Positions 61,311-64,000 of a stretch of 64,000 bases of DNA are shown here, piece by piece. The notes below the pieces were generated by a model, which did no database searches, was not told the origin of the DNA, and was given only the letters and a program-made list of their open reading frames with translations. Source of the stretch: Sarcomyxa edulis (Eukaryota; Basidiomycota; Agaricomycetes; Agaricales; Mycenaceae). Position 1 is the first letter of the stretch, and each line of letters starts with the position of its first letter. The position numbers were made by a program, and so were the translations under genes. The stretch is taken from assembly GCA_009761415.1 (NCBI GenBank), contig QUOL01000007.1, positions 248,001 to 312,000 of the forward strand, in the 5' to 3' direction.

Positions 61311-64000
61311 CTACGCTAAAATCGACCCCTCGAGCCCTATTTCTTGGTCAAGCAACTCGGCCTGTGTTCTCCGACTCGCCGGGGTGTCCCATACAGCCCT
61401 GAATTGACGAGATATGTCTCGATGGACAGCTGCTTGTCGTGCAGCATACGCACGCTGGCCGGCTACGAGCTCAGGAGTTCCTCCCTCACATAAGCGTTCT
61501 TCCCACTCTGCCACACGGTACTCCAAAAAGCGCAGGACACGTCGCATCTCTTCCTTCAACAACAATACCTCCTCCTTCCACCGTGTCATTCGTGCCCGAG
61601 CCTTTGCCCATTCAACGCGAACAGCTAAGAAATGTTGATCAGCCGTGCCCTTCTAAGTGTTGATCCGACTCACAAGAGTGTAATCCTTCATCGTCCTCGC
61701 CAGGTCCACCCTCCGATGTCCAAATCCAAGACATGACAACTCTTCCACTCCCCCCTCTAGGTGCTCGTGGTCCTGCATTTGATCCCGCGCTTCCCAATCG
61801 CCGCCGAGCTGCGATATCAGTAGGATTTGGTGTGTCGAGCTTGAGGTGCTCTGCAGTGAGCTCCCGAAATCGTGAGGCGTATATCGTGCTTCCCTTTAGT
61901 GCAATCAGGGCATCGCGACCTCGAGAATACTTCGCAGCGCACGCAGTGACGCGATCACCGATCGAGGAAATGAGAGATCTCGCCCGTGTAGTAGCACCCT
62001 GCCCTGTGATGTTTGCGTTTCGGAACAAAATGAGATGAGATTTGGCGTGAAGACGTGAACGCAGAGTATCGAGGGCATCGGAACACTGCGCCTCTCGTAG
62101 CCGTGCTTCCATCTCTGGAAGTCCGATCCTACAACCATCGATCCGCTCAGAACTTGGAAGATCAGACGGCATCCAGATTTTGATATCCTCTGCCTTTGGA
62201 AGAGGCATCTCGCTGTCTCGCATAGCCTCCTCTAGCGCCAACGCATGAACGGCGCCGGGCATATACATCTGTTGCAACTTTCGAAACTTCTTGATCTTGG
62301 CCAAAAGATTCAATCGCTTCTCCACGATGAGCGCCGCCTGCGATGCGGTGAGTCTTGTTTCTCCTGACACCTCCACACGGATTCGGCGCCTGGAAGGACT
62401 TGTGTTAGTGCACCACTTATAGAAGGTAGAGTCAATATTGACGTACTGAGTATCCTCCAATTCCAAGCCTGCCACAAGGAATGATGTAGCGCTGGTCCCA
62501 TGAATTTGAGCTGTTCCACGTTCGGCGCTTTCCAACTCATCGTTCTTGAGTTGCAATCGAACCTCGGCAGCTGACAGGTCCTTGGCTGGTTGTAAAAAGT
62601 GTCAGCTATGATTCTCATCAATTAATACTGCCGACCGACCTGTATGGCTAGAGACGTATGGGTTTGGCTGCGACCTGTCCTTATCCCAGGCCGAAACCAT
62701 CGATGTCCATTCCTTCGACAACGAGATGTCGAGCGTAGCGTTCAACTCTTTGAAGCAGACCACCTGGTGATTGCGTTCTTCTGTAGCGATGATTAACTTC
62801 TGAGCAAGTGATTTCCCTACCAGTCAGGTATATCAGCATGTATATAGACTTCAATATATATCAAATACATACCAAGTCCGATGTTCTTCTCCCAATTGTG
62901 CCTTCCAATAGCATCATCTAGAAAGTCGTGGCGAGCTCCAGGTCCCATTTCTTTGGTGGCTGGTGCTCTGGAGTTCAGTCGAGCCCACGTCCGTTCAATT
63001 CCTTCACCATCTGCACGCCCCACTCCGGTCTGGTACCCAAGTGAGTTTTCGGCCTGGCAAGAGCTTTCGTGCGCAGCTGCATGCCATACTGGCACTCCAA
63101 ACTGCATAGTACAGGTATCCGGTGCACGTCGGATATGTTCGGGCATCTTCTCCATACGCGATGCAAGATTAACCTTCCATTGACAGGCAATGTCGTAGGA
63201 GACGGTGATGTAGAGAAGGGTCACACCAAGAATAGCAGAAAGGAAGATGTAGTCCATATTCGAGTACCTGGAGAGACTTGAGTACGATGGTAGAAAATCG
63301 GACATCTTGAGACTCGCCTTTCTCCCTTTTGAAGGTCACCTATTCCGAGCGGTCGAACCAATTCGTGTCTGGCACAAACACAAGCCCCTACCCCAGAGCT
63401 ACGAAGGCCTGTCGTCATTTTTGTGTCCTTCTGCATTAGGGCTGCAAAAACGATACATGTGCTGATCTATTGGCGGCTTCTTAGAGATGCGTCAAGAGAC
63501 GAGCATTAAGTGACTCACGTCAGCCTCAGAAATGTAGTTGCGCAGATGCTGAAAGTATGGCCCATCTTCTACAAAGTAGGCCCAACCGGGACCCAAAGAT
63601 GGATCCCTAGCATAGGTTGAGTTCATGCCATTTTTGAGACGGAAATTCGCGTCCATTGCGAGAATTAGCATGTAGAGAAACCTTGGAAAGGGTAAATTAT
63701 TGATTTGATCAGCACAAAAGTGTAGACGAACCTATATTTGGGCTCAACGTCTCGCCAGTCTGCTGGAAGATTGATCCCGTCATGCGGACATGCCCAACAC
63801 CTGACAGCACACTCTCCAGGGGCAGTTTTGATAAGTCCAGCGGGGTCATGCCCCCTACCTGCGCGCTTTGTACGCTTCAAGAAAGCCCACTCGCGAAACA
63901 TCCGTCCAAAGGCCTTGTAACGGTTCTAATTGAATGTTAGTTACAGCATTTCCGACCTGAGTCACGCAGAACAATGGAACATACCGGCACCCGCTGAGTT
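61311..64000 (-). CDS. KDZ transposase (copy 2), apparently intact, 5' end outside the window
   Basis: Kyakuja-Dileera-Zisupton transposases are large eukaryotic DDE-type enzymes expanded in basidiomycetes. Visible in order: FLKRTKRAGRGHDP, the Cys-rich AVRCWACPHDGINLPADW (near 63780), AMDANFRLKNGMNSTYARDP, GPGWAYFVEDGPYFQHLRNY, KMTTGLRSSGVGACVCARHE, GDLQKGE, YSNMDYIFLSAI, VSYDIACQWKVNLASRM (catalytic Asp region), FGVPVWHAAAHESSCQAENS, GVGRADGEGIERTWARLNS (catalytic Glu region), KEMGPGARHDFLDDAIG, a helical C-terminal part, and VRVEWAKARARMTRWKEEVL to EIGLEGSILA, stop at 61311. All exons join by short GT-AG introns without stops. The N-terminus lies beyond 64000. Confidence 0.9.

Overview
The window is nuclear DNA of a filamentous basidiomycete, most likely an Agaricomycete with white-rot ability. 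The genes carry many short (about 45-75 nt) GT-AG introns with CTAAC-type branch sites. The window also holds a class II secreted peroxidase with a manganese site, fungus-specific KDZ transposases, and basidiomycete-type hypothetical proteins. All gene models below were spliced by eye.

Left part (1-21 kb), mostly housekeeping. SEC61 (minus) is followed by a plus-strand hypothetical gene and a short manganese peroxidase (minus). About 5 kb follows with no recognisable gene. Then come a PMT2-type protein O-mannosyltransferase and NOP1/fibrillarin (both minus), and a plus-strand MFS monocarboxylate-type transporter with a decayed tandem copy of its 3' end just behind it.

Middle (21-36 kb), mobile-element rich. 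A hypothetical gene lies beside a Helitron Rep/helicase (minus). The Helitron gene is broken by an in-frame TGA, a frameshift and a 354-bp hAT-like MITE with a perfect 8-bp target duplication. A SIRT5-type sirtuin follows, with a 1.1-kb long-TIR element inserted 143 bp upstream of its start codon. Next are two decayed, related C2-like gene pieces and another TIR element.

Right-centre (36-51 kb), again housekeeping: ATP15, a Rab4-like GTPase lacking the switch-II glutamine, a dual-specificity phosphatase, an eIF4A 3' pseudogene beside intact eIF4A, a second hAT-like MITE (8-bp TSD) in front of HEL2, HEL2 itself, and a TDT/SLAC1-type anion transporter.

Right end (51-64 kb), a nest of elements. 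An F-box-like gene relic is followed by the C-terminal half of one KDZ transposase (minus), a Ty3/gypsy LTR retrotransposon (plus) with an in-frame TGA and truncation after the reverse transcriptase, a multi-exon hypothetical gene (minus), and an apparently intact second KDZ transposase (minus) that runs off the window edge.

The most interesting material is the set of short TIR elements at 26.3, 30.8, 34.4 and 43.7 kb. Three of them are packed with family-specific palindromic subterminal repeats. Two lie directly upstream of genes (the sirtuin and HEL2), and one sits inside the Helitron gene with an exactly reconstructable empty site.
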